A stretch of DNA of 63,791 bases from Pleomorphomonas carboxyditropha (GTDB lineage Bacteria > Pseudomonadota > Alphaproteobacteria > Rhizobiales > Pleomorphomonadaceae). Of the stretch, positions 17,231-27,420 are shown in pieces; position 1 is the stretch's first letter, and each line of letters starts with the position of its first letter. Below the pieces are notes generated by a model. It was not told the origin of the DNA and made no database searches. It was given only the letters and a program-made list of their open reading frames with translations. The position numbers and the translations under genes were made by a program. The stretch covers positions 1 through 63,791 of the forward strand of contig NZ_NQVN01000026.1 in NCBI RefSeq assembly GCF_002770725.1. The letters are read 5' to 3'.

Positions 17231-20041
17231 ATGTCTCTTCTTTCCGAATTCGAGTTTTCCGCCGCGCCGGGCCAGCCGCAGGCCGACCGGCACCGGGTGA
17301 TCCGCCGCAACGGCGCGGTGACGCCGTTCGACGCCGACAAGATCCGCGCCGCGCTCACCAAGGCCTTCCTGGCCGTCGAAGGCAACGACGCCGCCGCCTC
17401 GCGCCGCGTCCACGACATCGTCGGCGCGCTGACGGCCGAGATCGTCGCCGCGCTGTTCCGCCGCGACGACGGCCGCGCCTTCCAGATCGAGGACATCCAG
17501 GACCAGGCGGAACTGGCGCTGATGCGCGGCGGCCATCACAAGGTCGCCCGCGCCTACGTGCTCTATCGCGAGGAGCGGGCCAGGGAGCGCGCCGCCGCGG
17601 CGGCCGCGCCCACGCCGCCGCTTCTCAACGTCCGCGCCGGCGACGGCCGGCTGAAGCCGCTCGACGAGGCGCGCCTCGTCCGTCTCGTCGAGGAATCGGT
17701 CGCCGGGCTGGAGGGCGTTGCCGCCGAGGCCATCCTCTCGGAGACCCGCCGCAACCTCTACGACGGCATTTCCGCCGACGAACTGGCGCAGGCGCCGATC
17801 CTCGCCGCCCGGGCGCTGGTGGAGCGCGAGCCGAACTACGCCAGGGCAACGGCGCGGCTTCTGGGCGACAAGCTGCGCCGCGAGGCGCTGTCCTTCCTCG
17901 CCGGCCACGCCGACGAGGCGACGCAAGGCGAGATGGCCGCCCGCTACCCGGAGTATTTTCGGGCCTATCTTGCGGCCGGCATCGCCGCCGAGCGGATCGA
18001 CCCCGAACTCGGCCGCTTCGACCTCGGCCGCATCGCCGCCGCGCTGAAGCCGGAGCGCGATCTCCAGTTCGACTATCTCGGCCTGCAGACGCTCTACGAC
18101 CGCTATTTCCTGCATGTCGGCGGCGTGCGCTTCGAGCTGCCGCAGGCCTTCTTCATGCGCATCGCCATGGGGCTCGCCTTGCGCGAGGTCGACCGCGAGG
18201 TACGGGCGATCGAGTTCTACGATCTTTTGTCGTCGTTCGACTTCATGGCCTCGACGCCGACGCTGTTCAACGCCGGCACGCCGCGGCCGCAGCTGTCGTC
18301 CTGTTTCCTCACCACCGTCTCCGACGATCTCGACGGCATCTTCAAGGCGATCCGCGACAACGCGCTGCTCGCCAAATATTCCGGCGGCCTCGGCAACGAC
18401 TGGACGCCGGTGCGCGGCCTCGGCGCGCATATCAAGGGCACCAACGGCGAGAGCCAGGGCATCGTGCCGTTCCTGAAGGTGGCCAACGACACGGCGATCG
18501 CCGTCAACCAGGGGGGAAAACGCAAGGGCGCCGTCTGCGCCTATCTCGAAACCTGGCATGTCGACATCGAGGAATTCCTCGATCTCCGGAAGAACACCGG
18601 CGACGACCGCCGCCGCACCCACGACATGAACATCGCCAACTGGATTCCCGACCTGTTCATGCAGCGGGTCGAGGCCGACGGCCCATGGACGCTGTTGTCG
18701 CCGGACGAGACGCCCGACCTGCACGACCTCTACGGCCCGGCGTTCAAGACTGCCTATGAGGCCTACGAGGCGAGGGCGGCGCGCGGCGAGATGAAGGTTT
18801 TCCGCACCGTGCGGGCCGTCGACCTGTGGCGGCGCATGCTGACCATGCTGTTCGAGACCGGCCACCCCTGGGTCGCCTTCAAGGACCCCTGCAACATCCG
18901 CTCGCCGCAGCGGCACGCCGGCGTCGTCCATTCGTCCAACCTCTGCACCGAGATCACGCTCAACACGTCGGCCGACGAGGTCGCCGTCTGCAATCTCGGC
19001 TCGATCAACCTCGCCGCCCATGTCGGCGCGAACGGTCTCGACCGGCAGAGGCTCGCCCGCACCGTCCGCACGGCGATGCGCATGCTCGACAACGTCATCG
19101 ACATCAATTTCTACACCATTCCCGAGGCGCGCCGCACCAACCTGCGTCATCGGCCGGTTGGCCTGGGGCTGATGGGCTTCCAGGACGCGCTGCACGTCCT
19201 GCGCCTGCCCTATGCCTCGGAGGAAGCGATGCGCTTCGCCGACGGGAGCATGGAGGCGATCGCCTACGAGGCCATCTCGGCGTCGTGTGATCTCGCCGCC
19301 GAGCGCGGCCGCTATCCGTCCTTTGCGGGCTCGCTGTGGTCCGAGGGCATCCTGCCGATCGACAGCCTGGAACTGCTGGCCGAGGCGCGGGGCGGCCTCG
19401 ACCTCGACCGCTCCTCGACGCTCGACTGGGACGGCCTCAGGCAAAAGGTGAAAGCGGCGGGCCTGCGCAACTCCAACTGCCTCGCCATCGCGCCGACCGC
19501 CACCATCTCCAACATCTGCGGCGTGTCGCAATCGATCGAGCCGGCCTACCAGACGCTCTACGTCAAGTCGAACATGTCGGGCGACTTCACGGTGGTGAAC
19601 CCGCATCTGGTCGCCGACCTCAAGGCGCGCGGCCTGTGGGACGAGGTGATGATCTCCGACCTCAAGTATTACGACGGCAGCCTCGGGGCGATCGACCGGG
19701 TGCCGGCCGATCTCAAGGCGCTCTACGCCACCGCCTTCGAGATCGATGCCGCCTGGCTGATCGAGGCGGCGGCGCGGCGGCAGAAATGGATCGACCAGGC
19801 GCAGTCGCTCAACCTCTATATCGCCAACCCCTCGGGCAAGAAGCTCGACGCCCTCTACCGGCTCGCCTGGAAGAAGGGCCTCAAGACCACCTATTACCTG
19901 CGCTCGCGCTCGGCCACCCACGTCGAGAAATCGACGCTGAAGGGGGTGGACGGCAAGCTCAACGCGGTGAGCGTCGCCGCCGTCGAGGCCGCGCCCAAGG
20001 CCTGCGCCATCGACGATCCCACCTGCGAAGCCTGCCAGTAA
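17231..20041 (+). CDS. nrdA: Class I ribonucleotide reductase, catalytic subunit
   Basis: Reduces ribonucleoside diphosphates to deoxyribonucleotides. It has 936 residues, longer than E. coli NrdA because the N-terminus carries two ATP-cone-like regulatory domains (first from VIRRNGAVTPFDADKIR near residue 25; second from LNVRAGDGRLKPLDEARLV near 130). Catalytic features: Cys358 (LSSCFLT), Cys572 as the thiyl-radical position (NLCTEI), APTATIS, and a C-terminal redox pair Cys932/Cys935 (TCEACQ). The ATG at 17231 lies directly after the riboswitch hairpin; TTG 17219 upstream is within it. nrdB follows 17 bp later. B12-riboswitch control implies a B12-dependent NrdJ elsewhere. Confidence 0.96.
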   Translation: MSLLSEFEFSAAPGQPQADRHRVIRRNGAVTPFDADKIRAALTKAFLAVEGNDAAASRRVHDIVGALTAEIVAALFRRDDGRAFQIEDIQDQAELALMRGGHHKVARAYVLYREERARERAAAAAAPTPPLLNVRAGDGRLKPLDEARLVRLVEESVAGLEGVAAEAILSETRRNLYDGISADELAQAPILAARALVEREPNYARATARLLGDKLRREALSFLAGHADEATQGEMAARYPEYFRAYLAAGIAAERIDPELGRFDLGRIAAALKPERDLQFDYLGLQTLYDRYFLHVGGVRFELPQAFFMRIAMGLALREVDREVRAIEFYDLLSSFDFMASTPTLFNAGTPRPQLSSCFLTTVSDDLDGIFKAIRDNALLAKYSGGLGNDWTPVRGLGAHIKGTNGESQGIVPFLKVANDTAIAVNQGGKRKGAVCAYLETWHVDIEEFLDLRKNTGDDRRRTHDMNIANWIPDLFMQRVEADGPWTLLSPDETPDLHDLYGPAFKTAYEAYEARAARGEMKVFRTVRAVDLWRRMLTMLFETGHPWVAFKDPCNIRSPQRHAGVVHSSNLCTEITLNTSADEVAVCNLGSINLAAHVGANGLDRQRLARTVRTAMRMLDNVIDINFYTIPEARRTNLRHRPVGLGLMGFQDALHVLRLPYASEEAMRFADGSMEAIAYEAISASCDLAAERGRYPSFAGSLWSEGILPIDSLELLAEARGGLDLDRSSTLDWDGLRQKVKAAGLRNSNCLAIAPTATISNICGVSQSIEPAYQTLYVKSNMSGDFTVVNPHLVADLKARGLWDEVMISDLKYYDGSLGAIDRVPADLKALYATAFEIDAAWLIEAAARRQKWIDQAQSLNLYIANPSGKKLDALYRLAWKKGLKTTYYLRSRSATHVEKSTLKGVDGKLNAVSVAAVEAAPKACAIDDPTCEACQ

Positions 20042-20058
20042 ATCCAGGATAATCCGAA

Positions 20059-21162
20059 ATGCTCGACTTTTCCGAAAAGACCATTGCCGGCACCGCCGGC
20101 CTCGCCAGCGATGCCACCGGCCTCGGCTCGATCGAGCGCGGCGCCGCCCGCGTCCACGTCGACGACAAGGCGATGATCAACGCCCGTGCCGACGTCAACC
20201 AGTTGCTGCCGATGAAATACGGCTGGGCCTGGGAGAAATATCTGGCCGCCTGCAACAATCACTGGATGCCGACCGAGGTGTCGATGCAGGCCGACATCGC
20301 GCTCTGGAAATCGAAGGACGGGCTGACCGACAACGAGCGGCGGATGATCAAGCGCAACCTCGGCTTCTTCGCCGCCTCGGAAAGCCTCGTCGCCAACAAC
20401 ATCGTGCTGGCCATCTACCGCCAGCTCACCAACCCCGAGTGCCGGCAGTATCTGCTGCGGCAGGCGTTCGAGGAGGCGGTGCATACTCACACCTTCCAGT
20501 ACATCGTCGAAAGCCTCGGCCTCGACGAGGGCGAGCTGTTCAACATGTACCGCGAGGTGCCGTCGATCACCGACAAGGCGGCCTGGGCGCTCGCCCACAC
20601 CCAGAGCCTCGACGATCCGGCCTTCCGCACCGGCACGCCGGCGACCGACCGGGCGTTCCTCAAGGATCTCGTCGCCTTCTACGTCGTCTTCGAGGGCATG
20701 TGGTTCTACACCGGCTTCGCGCAGATCCTGTCGCTCGGCCGGCGCAACAAGATGGTCGGCGTCGCCGAGCAGTACCAGTACATCCTGCGCGACGAGAGCA
20801 TCCACCTCAACTTCGGCATCGACGTCATCAACCAGATAAGGGCCGAGAACCCCCACCTCTGGACGGCGGACTTCGTCGAGGAGGTCAGGGCGATGCTGCG
20901 CGAGGCGGCCGAGCTCGAGGTCGCCTACGGCCGCGACACCATGCCGGGCGGCTTCCTCGGCCTCAACGCCGCGCTGTGCGAAAGCTACATGCACTTCATC
21001 GCCAACCGGCGCTGCGCCCAGCTCGGCATCGCGCCGGTCTTCCCGGAGACCGACAATCCGTTCCCCTGGATGAGCGAAACCATGGACCTCAAGAAGGAAA
21101 AGAACTTCTTCGAGACGCGCGTCATCGAATACCAGAACGGCGGCGCGCTGAGCTGGGACTGA
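20059..21162 (+). CDS. nrdB: Class I ribonucleotide reductase, metallocofactor subunit, class Ic-like
   Basis: Holds the dimetal centre that generates the radical for NrdA. The 367-residue protein keeps all metal ligands: Glu108 (AASESL), Glu139 and His142 (EEAVH), Glu212 (FEGMW), Glu246 and His249 (DESIH). Two positions differ from E. coli-type class Ia: the first ligand is Glu instead of Asp, and the position of the radical Tyr is Phe146 (HTHTFQY). Ligand spacings (0, 31, 34, 38, 104, 138, 141 from Glu108) equal those of Chlamydia trachomatis R2 (E89, E120, H123, F127, E193, E227, H230), the type enzyme of the Mn(IV)/Fe(III) class Ic. I infer that this subunit uses a Mn/Fe cofactor without a tyrosyl radical; the sitABCD importer just upstream fits that. 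Confidence 0.95.
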   Translation: MLDFSEKTIAGTAGLASDATGLGSIERGAARVHVDDKAMINARADVNQLLPMKYGWAWEKYLAACNNHWMPTEVSMQADIALWKSKDGLTDNERRMIKRNLGFFAASESLVANNIVLAIYRQLTNPECRQYLLRQAFEEAVHTHTFQYIVESLGLDEGELFNMYREVPSITDKAAWALAHTQSLDDPAFRTGTPATDRAFLKDLVAFYVVFEGMWFYTGFAQILSLGRRNKMVGVAEQYQYILRDESIHLNFGIDVINQIRAENPHLWTADFVEEVRAMLREAAELEVAYGRDTMPGGFLGLNAALCESYMHFIANRRCAQLGIAPVFPETDNPFPWMSETMDLKKEKNFFETRVIEYQNGGALSWD

Positions 21163-21234
21163 GAGCCTGGAAACTCTACCGGGGTGGCCATCCGGCTTGG
21201 AGCGCTGCGCCGGCAGGCGTTGTGGGTATGGGAG

Positions 21235-21375
21235 ACCTATGTCGGCGTTGCGCTCCATTCTGCCCGAGGTCCTGCGCCTGCGCGCAGGATGACAGATTTA
21301 TATAAAGAAAACATGTAGATAGCGTACATATCGAGTGTCATCCTACGCGAAGGCGTAGGACCTCAGGACGAAAGA
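21235..21375. repeat. Palindromic repeat module 1
   Basis: Arms at 21261-21294 (GCCCGAGGTCCTGCGC CTGC GCGCAGGATGACA) and inverted at 21336-21367 (TGTCATCCTACGC GAAG GCGTAGGACCT), separated by an AT-rich spacer with TTATATAAAG. The two arms use different stem sequences, each internally paired. Confidence 0.75.
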
Positions 21376-21414
21376 GGCGCAGGGGTAAATATCATGCGCC
21401 GCATATCCTCGGAG

Positions 21415-21550
21415 CGCCATATCGGCCGGGCGTTTCATTCTGCCCGAGGTCCTGAGACTTCGCGGAGCAGGACAGGATTATATATAGGAAACATATAGAT
21501 AGCCTATCCATAAGTTGTCATCCTGCGCGAAGGCTCAGGGCCGCAGGCCG
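21415..21550. repeat. Palindromic repeat module 2 (degenerate)
   Basis: Same layout as the preceding module (TATCGG flank, CATTCTGCCCGAGGTCCT, AT-rich centre, TTGTCATCCTGCGCGAAGG) but with broken stems, so it is an older copy. The rest of the 550-bp spacer between nrdB and the MFS gene holds no gene that I can support. Confidence 0.65.
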
Positions 21551-21711
21551 AAAGAGGCACGGGGTGGCCATAAGGCTCCCGACGCGATGGCCGGGCTTCT
21601 CCGCGCTTGACAGCAACACGGCGCGGGCCTAGCTTTCTGTATCGTTTCAAAGGAGGCGTCGCCGACCGCCGGCAACCGGTGGACGGAAGGCGCCTTCTTC
21701 GCGTGGATTCC

Positions 21712-22899
21712 ATGACCGCTCCATCCAGCACCCTGTCCGCTCCGGCACCCATTCGGCGCGATCGGCTGACCTGGGCCGCCTATCTGGCGCTCGCCCAGTT
21801 CACCTTCTTCCTGAACATCCAGGGCAACATCATCCCGTTCCTGAAGGACGAGTTCGACCTCAGCTACCGCGTGGTGACGCTGCATCCGGCGGCGGTGGCG
21901 GCCGGGCTGATCGTCTCGGGCCTGATCGGCGAGCGGCTGACGCGCAAGCACGGCCGGCTGTGGTCGGTGGTGGTCGGCCTCGCCGGCATGGCCATCGGGG
22001 CGCTCGCCATCATCGTCGCGCCGCATCCGGTGGTCAGCATTCTCGGCTGCTTCCTGATGGGCGCCGTCGGCTGCCTGGTGCTGATCATCGTGCCGAATCT
22101 GCTCGCCGACTGGCACGGCGCCAACAGCTCGGTGGCGATCGGCGAGGCCAACGGCATCTCCTACGTCGCCTCGCTTACGGCGGCCATGGCGGTGGGCCTG
22201 TTCGTCGCCATCGGCTTCGGCTGGCGGGCGGCGCTGCTGCTCGGCGTCGTGCTGGCCGGCCTGCTGCTCGTCTTCCTGCGCGGCGTGCCGATGCCGGCGG
22301 CCGCAACGCCGGCCGTGACGGCCGGGGAGGGCGGGCGCGGCGGCCGCCTGCCCATGGCCTACTGGTTCTATTGGCTGGCGATCATCGCCTTCGTCGGCGT
22401 CGAGCAGTCGGTGCTGGTGTGGGCGACGGAATTCCTCGCCCGCGTCAAGGGCGTGCCGGTGGCCTCGGCGGCGATCACCGCCGGCGCCTTCTCCTTCGGC
22501 ATGCTGGTCGGCCGCCTGTCGTCGGCCTTCGTGCTGACGCGGATGACGGCGGCGCGGGCGCTCTACCTGTCGGCGATCGTCACGCTGCCGGCGTTTTTCC
22601 TGTTCTGGGGCGCGCCGAGCCTGACGCTGGCGGTGATCGGCCTGTTCGCCGTCGGCCTCGGCTGCGCGCTGCAATATCCGCTGACGCTGACCAAGGCGAT
22701 CGTCACCGCCGGCCCGTTCGGCGAGCTGGCGACGGCGCGCGGCTCGCTGGCGAGCGGCCTTTCCATCCTGATCATCCCCTGGGCGATCGGCGCGCTGGCC
22801 GACCGTATCGGGCTTTCGGCCGCCATATCGATGCTGCCGCTGTTCACCGTCGCTGCCGTGGTCTTCCTGTTCGCCGGCGAAAGGGCCGTCCGCCGCTGA
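21712..22899 (+). CDS. MFS transporter
   Basis: A 395-residue major facilitator with about twelve hydrophobic helices, substrate unknown. The N-half shows GERLTRKHGRLWSVVVGLAG (the helix 2-3 loop motif of the superfamily) and the second half has GRLSSAFVLTRM. ATG 21712 is taken because it begins just before the first helix region; no strong Shine-Dalgarno is visible, and in-frame ATG 21607 would add a 35-residue Arg-rich tail. It is convergent with the GH5 gene, whose stop is one base away. Confidence 0.85.
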   Translation: MTAPSSTLSAPAPIRRDRLTWAAYLALAQFTFFLNIQGNIIPFLKDEFDLSYRVVTLHPAAVAAGLIVSGLIGERLTRKHGRLWSVVVGLAGMAIGALAIIVAPHPVVSILGCFLMGAVGCLVLIIVPNLLADWHGANSSVAIGEANGISYVASLTAAMAVGLFVAIGFGWRAALLLGVVLAGLLLVFLRGVPMPAAATPAVTAGEGGRGGRLPMAYWFYWLAIIAFVGVEQSVLVWATEFLARVKGVPVASAAITAGAFSFGMLVGRLSSAFVLTRMTAARALYLSAIVTLPAFFLFWGAPSLTLAVIGLFAVGLGCALQYPLTLTKAIVTAGPFGELATARGSLASGLSILIIPWAIGALADRIGLSAAISMLPLFTVAAVVFLFAGERAVRR

Positions 22900-22900
22900 C

Positions 22901-24166
22901 CTACTTCGCGAGGCCGAGCGCCGCCTTCACCTGCGGTTCGAGGGCGAGCGTGCGGTTGTCGCCGACCACCGAGAAGCCCTCGCCGGCCGCCGTCAGGCCG
23001 GCGTCGTAGACCGCCCAGGCGAATCCCTGCCGTTCGGCGGCGGCGCGCGTCGCCGCGATGAGGGCGATGCGCGCCGCCGGATCGGCGCCGTTCTGGTAGA
23101 TGCCGAACTCGCCGAGCAGGACGCGCCCGGCCGGGATGCCGTTCCCGGCCGCCCAGTCGCTCACCCGCTGGAAATCGGCGGCGATGGTCGCCGGGCCGGC
23201 GTCCGTCGCGCGATAGTCGTCGAGCGCTTCGCCGACCGCCGCGTCGAGCTCCTTCCGGCGCTTCGGATCGGCGACGCCTTTGGCAATCCGCGCCCGGGCC
23301 TCGCGGACCAGGCGCTTGCCGGCGGCATCGTCGACGAGGGCGGCCGGATAAGGCAAATGGGTGAGATAACGGCCGGGATCGTCGAGCCACGGCCGGCCGG
23401 CGTGGCTGACGGCCATCGGCTCGTAGTAGTGGAAGGTCCAGACGATGTTGGCGTCGCCGGCAAACGGCGTCGGGTCGAGGCGCTCGAGCCCGTCGATGCC
23501 GCCGGACTTTCCGCCGGTCAGCACCAGCGTCAGCGTCGGCGCGGCGGCGCGGGCGGCGGCGGCCAGCGCGGCGAGCTGGTCCGGCCAACGGTCGGTCATG
23601 CGGAAATGCGAGCTCCAGTCCTGGTTGGGCTCGTTGATCGGCTCGAGGAGCGTCAGGTCCGGCGGCAGGGCGGCGAGGCGGGCGGCGACGCGGGCGACGA
23701 GGCCGAGATAACGGTCCCACAGCAGCGGCGCATGATCGTCGGTGCCGAGCACGTCTTCGAGGCCGTCGGGCCGCTCCTCGTCGGCGGGCAGCAGGTGCAG
23801 GTCGACGATGACCGTGAAACCCAGCGCCTGCAGCCGCTCGGTCGCCGCGACGATGCGGTCGATCAGCGGGCCGGCGCCGTCGTCGCCCGCCCAGAGGAGG
23901 GCGGCGGCGTCGATGCCGAGGCGGACGAAATCGAAGCCCTCGGCCTTGAGGCGGGCAAGCTGGCGGTCGTCGACGCGCCCCATCCAGTCGGGGAAATTGT
24001 TCCGGTCGAACTCGGGGGCGAGGAAGGCGTCACGGCCGGTCCAGGTCTGCCAGATCTCGAAGTTGACGCCGCGCTTGAGGAGAGGCGCCGCCGTGGCGGC
24101 CGATGCCCCGGCGACGACGGTAAGGCAGGCCAGCGCCAGCGACAGGACGCGATGAAGGCGGGGCAT
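22901..24166 (-). CDS. Secreted glycoside hydrolase family 5-like enzyme
   Basis: A 421-residue exported (beta/alpha)8 glycosidase. A signal peptide ends near ATAA; the barrel begins LLKRGVNFEIWQTW. The acid/base glutamate is in EPINEPNQDW and the nucleophile glutamate in LLGEFGIYQ, with HYYEPMAVSH between, the GH5 order. Start ATG 24166 is supported by GGAGGAG 7 bases upstream; the open frame continues to 24232. Likely a cellulase or exo-glucanase-type activity on beta-glucans, but the exact substrate cannot be inferred. Confidence 0.88.
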   Translation of the reverse strand: MPRLHRVLSLALACLTVVAGASAATAAPLLKRGVNFEIWQTWTGRDAFLAPEFDRNNFPDWMGRVDDRQLARLKAEGFDFVRLGIDAAALLWAGDDGAGPLIDRIVAATERLQALGFTVIVDLHLLPADEERPDGLEDVLGTDDHAPLLWDRYLGLVARVAARLAALPPDLTLLEPINEPNQDWSSHFRMTDRWPDQLAALAAAARAAAPTLTLVLTGGKSGGIDGLERLDPTPFAGDANIVWTFHYYEPMAVSHAGRPWLDDPGRYLTHLPYPAALVDDAAGKRLVREARARIAKGVADPKRRKELDAAVGEALDDYRATDAGPATIAADFQRVSDWAAGNGIPAGRVLLGEFGIYQNGADPAARIALIAATRAAAERQGFAWAVYDAGLTAAGEGFSVVGDNRTLALEPQVKAALGLAK

Positions 24167-24350
24167 GACGATCTCCTCCGGCGCCTCTGACGGGCCGGCG
24201 GCGATCATGCCGGGACCGCGCCGCCCTTGCAACGGATCGGTGTAAAAGCCGATGGTCTTCCGTCGGAGGCGCCGACGTGAGAGAAGGCGGCCAGATCATT
24301 TCGAATCCGGCGCGGACGCCCGTCCGCCCGGCAGGACCGGTAGACCCATC

Positions 24351-24959
24351 ATGTTCCTCACCCTGGTCGATTTCGTCGGCTGCTTCGCCTTCGCCCTCAG
24401 CGGCGGCACCCGCGCCGTGGAGCGGCGGCTCGATCCGTTCGGCATCGTCTTCCTGGCCTTCGTCGCCGCCACCTTCGGCGGCATCATCCGCGACGTGGTG
24501 ATCGGCGCCGTGCCGCCGGTGGCTTTCGCCACCTGGCACTATTTCGCCATCTCCTGCGTCGCGGGATTCTGCTGCATTTTCGCCTACCGGCTGATCGCCC
24601 GCCTCGCGGCGCCGGTGGCGGTGTTCGACGCGCTGGGGCTCGGGCTCTACGTGGTGGTCGGCACGCGCAAGGCGATGGACGCCGGCCTGTCGCCGCTGAT
24701 GGCGGCGGTGCTCGGCATGATCACCGCCATCGGCGGCGGCATCGGCCGCGACATCCTGGCGGCCCAGACGCCGATGGTGCTGCACAAGGAAATCTACGCG
24801 CTGGCGGCGCTGATCGGCGCCCTGGTGGTGTCGATCGGCGACTTCTACCACCTGCCGGGGGTGCCGGTGGCCATCGTCGGCGGCGGCCTGTCCATCCTGC
24901 TGCGGCTCGCCGCCATGCGCTGGGACTGGAACCTGCGGCCGCCGACCGGCCGCTCGTGA
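24351..24959 (+). CDS. TRIC-type cation channel (UPF0126/YadS family)
   Basis: A 202-residue membrane protein with two repeated three-helix units plus a last helix, as in bacterial trimeric intracellular cation channels. Conserved GGTRAVERRLDPFG and FGGIIRDVV in the first repeat correspond to VVGTRKAMDAG and GGGIGRDIL in the second. Likely a K+-selective or glycine-related channel of the inner membrane; physiological role unclear. It is divergent from the GH5 gene and convergent with the chemoreceptor gene. Confidence 0.9.
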   Translation: MFLTLVDFVGCFAFALSGGTRAVERRLDPFGIVFLAFVAATFGGIIRDVVIGAVPPVAFATWHYFAISCVAGFCCIFAYRLIARLAAPVAVFDALGLGLYVVVGTRKAMDAGLSPLMAAVLGMITAIGGGIGRDILAAQTPMVLHKEIYALAALIGALVVSIGDFYHLPGVPVAIVGGGLSILLRLAAMRWDWNLRPPTGRS

Positions 24960-24990
24960 GCGACCGGCCGGATCGGGCAGCCGTGCCTTC

Positions 24991-27015
24991 TCAGCCGGCC
25001 CGAATGCCGGCCAGGAAGGTGCCGAGCTCGCGCCGCAGCGTGTCGGACTGCCGCGCCAAGTCGTTGGCGGCCGACAGCACCTGCGTCGCCGCGCCGGACG
25101 ATTCCGTCGCCGCCTGGGTGATGCCCACCACGTTCTCCGACACCTGATGGGTGCCGATCGACGCCTGGCTGACGTTCTGGGCGATCTCGCCGGTCGCCGC
25201 GCCCTGCTGGTCGACGGCGATGGCGATCGACGTGGCGATGCGATTGAGGTGCTCGATCACGCCGGTGATGACGACGATCGCCTCGGCCGACGACTGGGTC
25301 GAGGCCTGGATCTCGCCGATCTGGCTGGAGATCTGCGACGTCGCCCGCGACGTCTGGTCGGCGAGCTGCTTGACCTCGGCGGCGACCACGGCAAAGCCCT
25401 TGCCGGCCTCGCCGGCCCGCGCCGCCTCGATGGTAGCGTTGAGGGCCAGGAGGTTGGTCTGCGAGGCGATGCTGTCGATGAGGTTGACCACCTCGCCGAT
25501 GCGGTTGGCGCTGTCGGCCATCTCGCGCACCCGCGCCGCCGTCGACTGGGCGTCCTTGCTGGCCTTGGAGGCCACCTCGGTGCTCTCGTCGGCCTGCCGC
25601 TTGATCTCGGCGATCGAGGCGGCGAGCTCCTCGGCCGCCGCCGCGACGGTCTCGACGTTGGTGGAGGCCTCCTCGGCGGCGCTCGCCACGGTGACCGACT
25701 GGTTGGAGACTTCCTCGGTGGCCGCCGACATCGACTGCGCCGCCGCCTGCAACTGCGTCGAGGCGCCGACCACCGTCTCGACCACGCCGCCGACCGCCGT
25801 TTCGAAGGCGTCGGCCATCTCCTGCATCTCGGCGCGCCGGCGCGCCTCGGCTTCCGCCTTGGCGCGCTCCTGGTCGGCGCGCATGCGGTGGTTCTCCTCG
25901 AGGCCCTGCTTGAACACGTTGAGCGTCGCCGCCATGGTACCGACCTCGTCGCCGCGCCCGAGGCCGGGGACGTCGACGGAAAGGTCGCCCTCGGAAATGC
26001 GCTGCATGGCCCGGGTGATCGACACGATGGGGCGCGACAGGCTGCGGCCGATCAGCACGGCGAGCACCAGGCAGAGCAGCAGGCCGCCGGCGGCGAAGCT
26101 CCAGAGGGTGATGGTCGTCGAGGCCTGGGTCGCCTCGGTGTCGGCCTTCAGCTTGTTCTGATCGTCGCGGACGGCCGACTGGAAGCCGGCGAACTCGTCG
26201 GTCAGCTTGGCGACGAAGGTCCGCATCTCGGTCGCCTGATCCTCGATGCCGCCGGTGAGGGCGAAGATCCTGGCGAAGGTGTCGGCATATTGCTTGCTGC
26301 GCTCGCGCACGGCTGCGAGCCGGGTCGCCTCGGCCGGCGTCGCGGCCGCCATGGCGGCCTCGAGCGCCGCGTCGCCATCCCGGAAGGCGTCGAGCGCCTT
26401 CCTGTCGGCATCGACGCCGGCGCCGGACATCGCCCGCGTGACGAAGATGCGGCCGGTGAGAATGAAGCGCAGGGCCTTTTCGGCGTTCGCCGCCGTGGCC
26501 GATGCCTGGTCCGCCCCGTCGATCACCGCCTCGAGATCGGCGCCTACCGACGTGCCGAGCGGGTCGAGCTGCTCGTCGGTCAGCCGCTTGGCCTCGGCGC
26601 GGGTCTTGATGAGTTCGCCGAGCATGCCGTCGTAGGTCTCGAAGCTCGCCTGCATCGCCTTGAGGTGATCGAGCTGCTCGGCGTCGTCGGTTGCCTTCAG
26701 GCTGTCGTCGAGCGCCGCCCGCATGGCGGCGGCCTTCTGGGCGGCCGTCGCCTCGGTGTCGGGCAGGGTGGTGTAGATGACTTCGCGCGCCGCCCGGCGG
26801 TATTCGAGGAAGCTGGCCTGGACCGTGTTGGCCTTGTCGGTGACTTCGATTTCCGAAAACAGCGTTCCGATGCTGCCCCCGATGCCGGAAAGGCTCTTGA
26901 GCGACATGCCGGCGGTGAAGGCAAGGATCACCAGGATGGCGGCGAAGCCGAGTCCGATGCGGGTGGAAATATTCACGGACCGCCTGACACCGGCGGTCTG
27001 GGATTGCGTCTGCAT
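24991..27015 (-). CDS. Methyl-accepting chemotaxis protein
   Basis: A 674-residue chemoreceptor. Layout: cytoplasmic tail, TM1 (about residues 20-38), a large helical periplasmic sensor domain of about 260 residues that resembles helical-bundle ligand sensors, TM2 (about 302-323), HAMP (about 324-375, [18 protein letters not shown]), then the signalling domain with the hairpin tip [20 protein letters not shown]. Start ATG 27015 follows GAAGGAAGCG. No che or flagellar genes are close, so it is an orphan receptor; the stimulus is unknown. Confidence 0.94.
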   Translation of the reverse strand: MQTQSQTAGVRRSVNISTRIGLGFAAILVILAFTAGMSLKSLSGIGGSIGTLFSEIEVTDKANTVQASFLEYRRAAREVIYTTLPDTEATAAQKAAAMRAALDDSLKATDDAEQLDHLKAMQASFETYDGMLGELIKTRAEAKRLTDEQLDPLGTSVGADLEAVIDGADQASATAANAEKALRFILTGRIFVTRAMSGAGVDADRKALDAFRDGDAALEAAMAAATPAEATRLAAVRERSKQYADTFARIFALTGGIEDQATEMRTFVAKLTDEFAGFQSAVRDDQNKLKADTEATQASTTITLWSFAAGGLLLCLVLAVLIGRSLSRPIVSITRAMQRISEGDLSVDVPGLGRGDEVGTMAATLNVFKQGLEENHRMRADQERAKAEAEARRRAEMQEMADAFETAVGGVVETVVGASTQLQAAAQSMSAATEEVSNQSVTVASAAEEASTNVETVAAAAEELAASIAEIKRQADESTEVASKASKDAQSTAARVREMADSANRIGEVVNLIDSIASQTNLLALNATIEAARAGEAGKGFAVVAAEVKQLADQTSRATSQISSQIGEIQASTQSSAEAIVVITGVIEHLNRIATSIAIAVDQQGAATGEIAQNVSQASIGTHQVSENVVGITQAATESSGAATQVLSAANDLARQSDTLRRELGTFLAGIRAG

Positions 27016-27079
27016 GTTCGTCGCTTCCTTCTGTCGGCCAAACCCAAGCCCAACCTCAGGCAGAAAACGCGCGTTTTTT

Positions 27080-27420
27080 CTCGATTCTCTATCGTCGGGT
27101 CGCATACAACTTCTATTGATGCGGTTAATAACGTTCTAATGTAGAATAATACCTCTCGATTGCAACGATTTAAACTCAACACTTAAAAGTGTTTTTCACC
27201 GAAATGACTAAGATCATTTGGCGCCATTTCGGGATTAATACTTTTAGTTAGGGGAATAGACATACATGTATTTCATGGAACATTAAAATTTCAGCCAGAA
27301 ATTTCCATAGTTAAATATTGCCCGGCCGACCGATCCGGTGGGGCTGCTACTTTGTTGGGCACCTTTGACACTGTAATAATTGTAGGGTTTCCCGCCATTT
27401 TTGTATTGGAACCGGCGGCA
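27080..27420. other. AT-rich spacer upstream of the chemoreceptor gene
   Basis: About 340 bases with strikingly high A+T compared with the surrounding GC-rich DNA, rich in TTAA and TAAT words. It should contain the chemoreceptor promoter. I see no reading frame or stable structure except the 12-base hairpin CACTTAAAAGTG near 27180. Between 27420 and 27590 base composition returns to normal with nothing recognisable. Confidence 0.5.
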
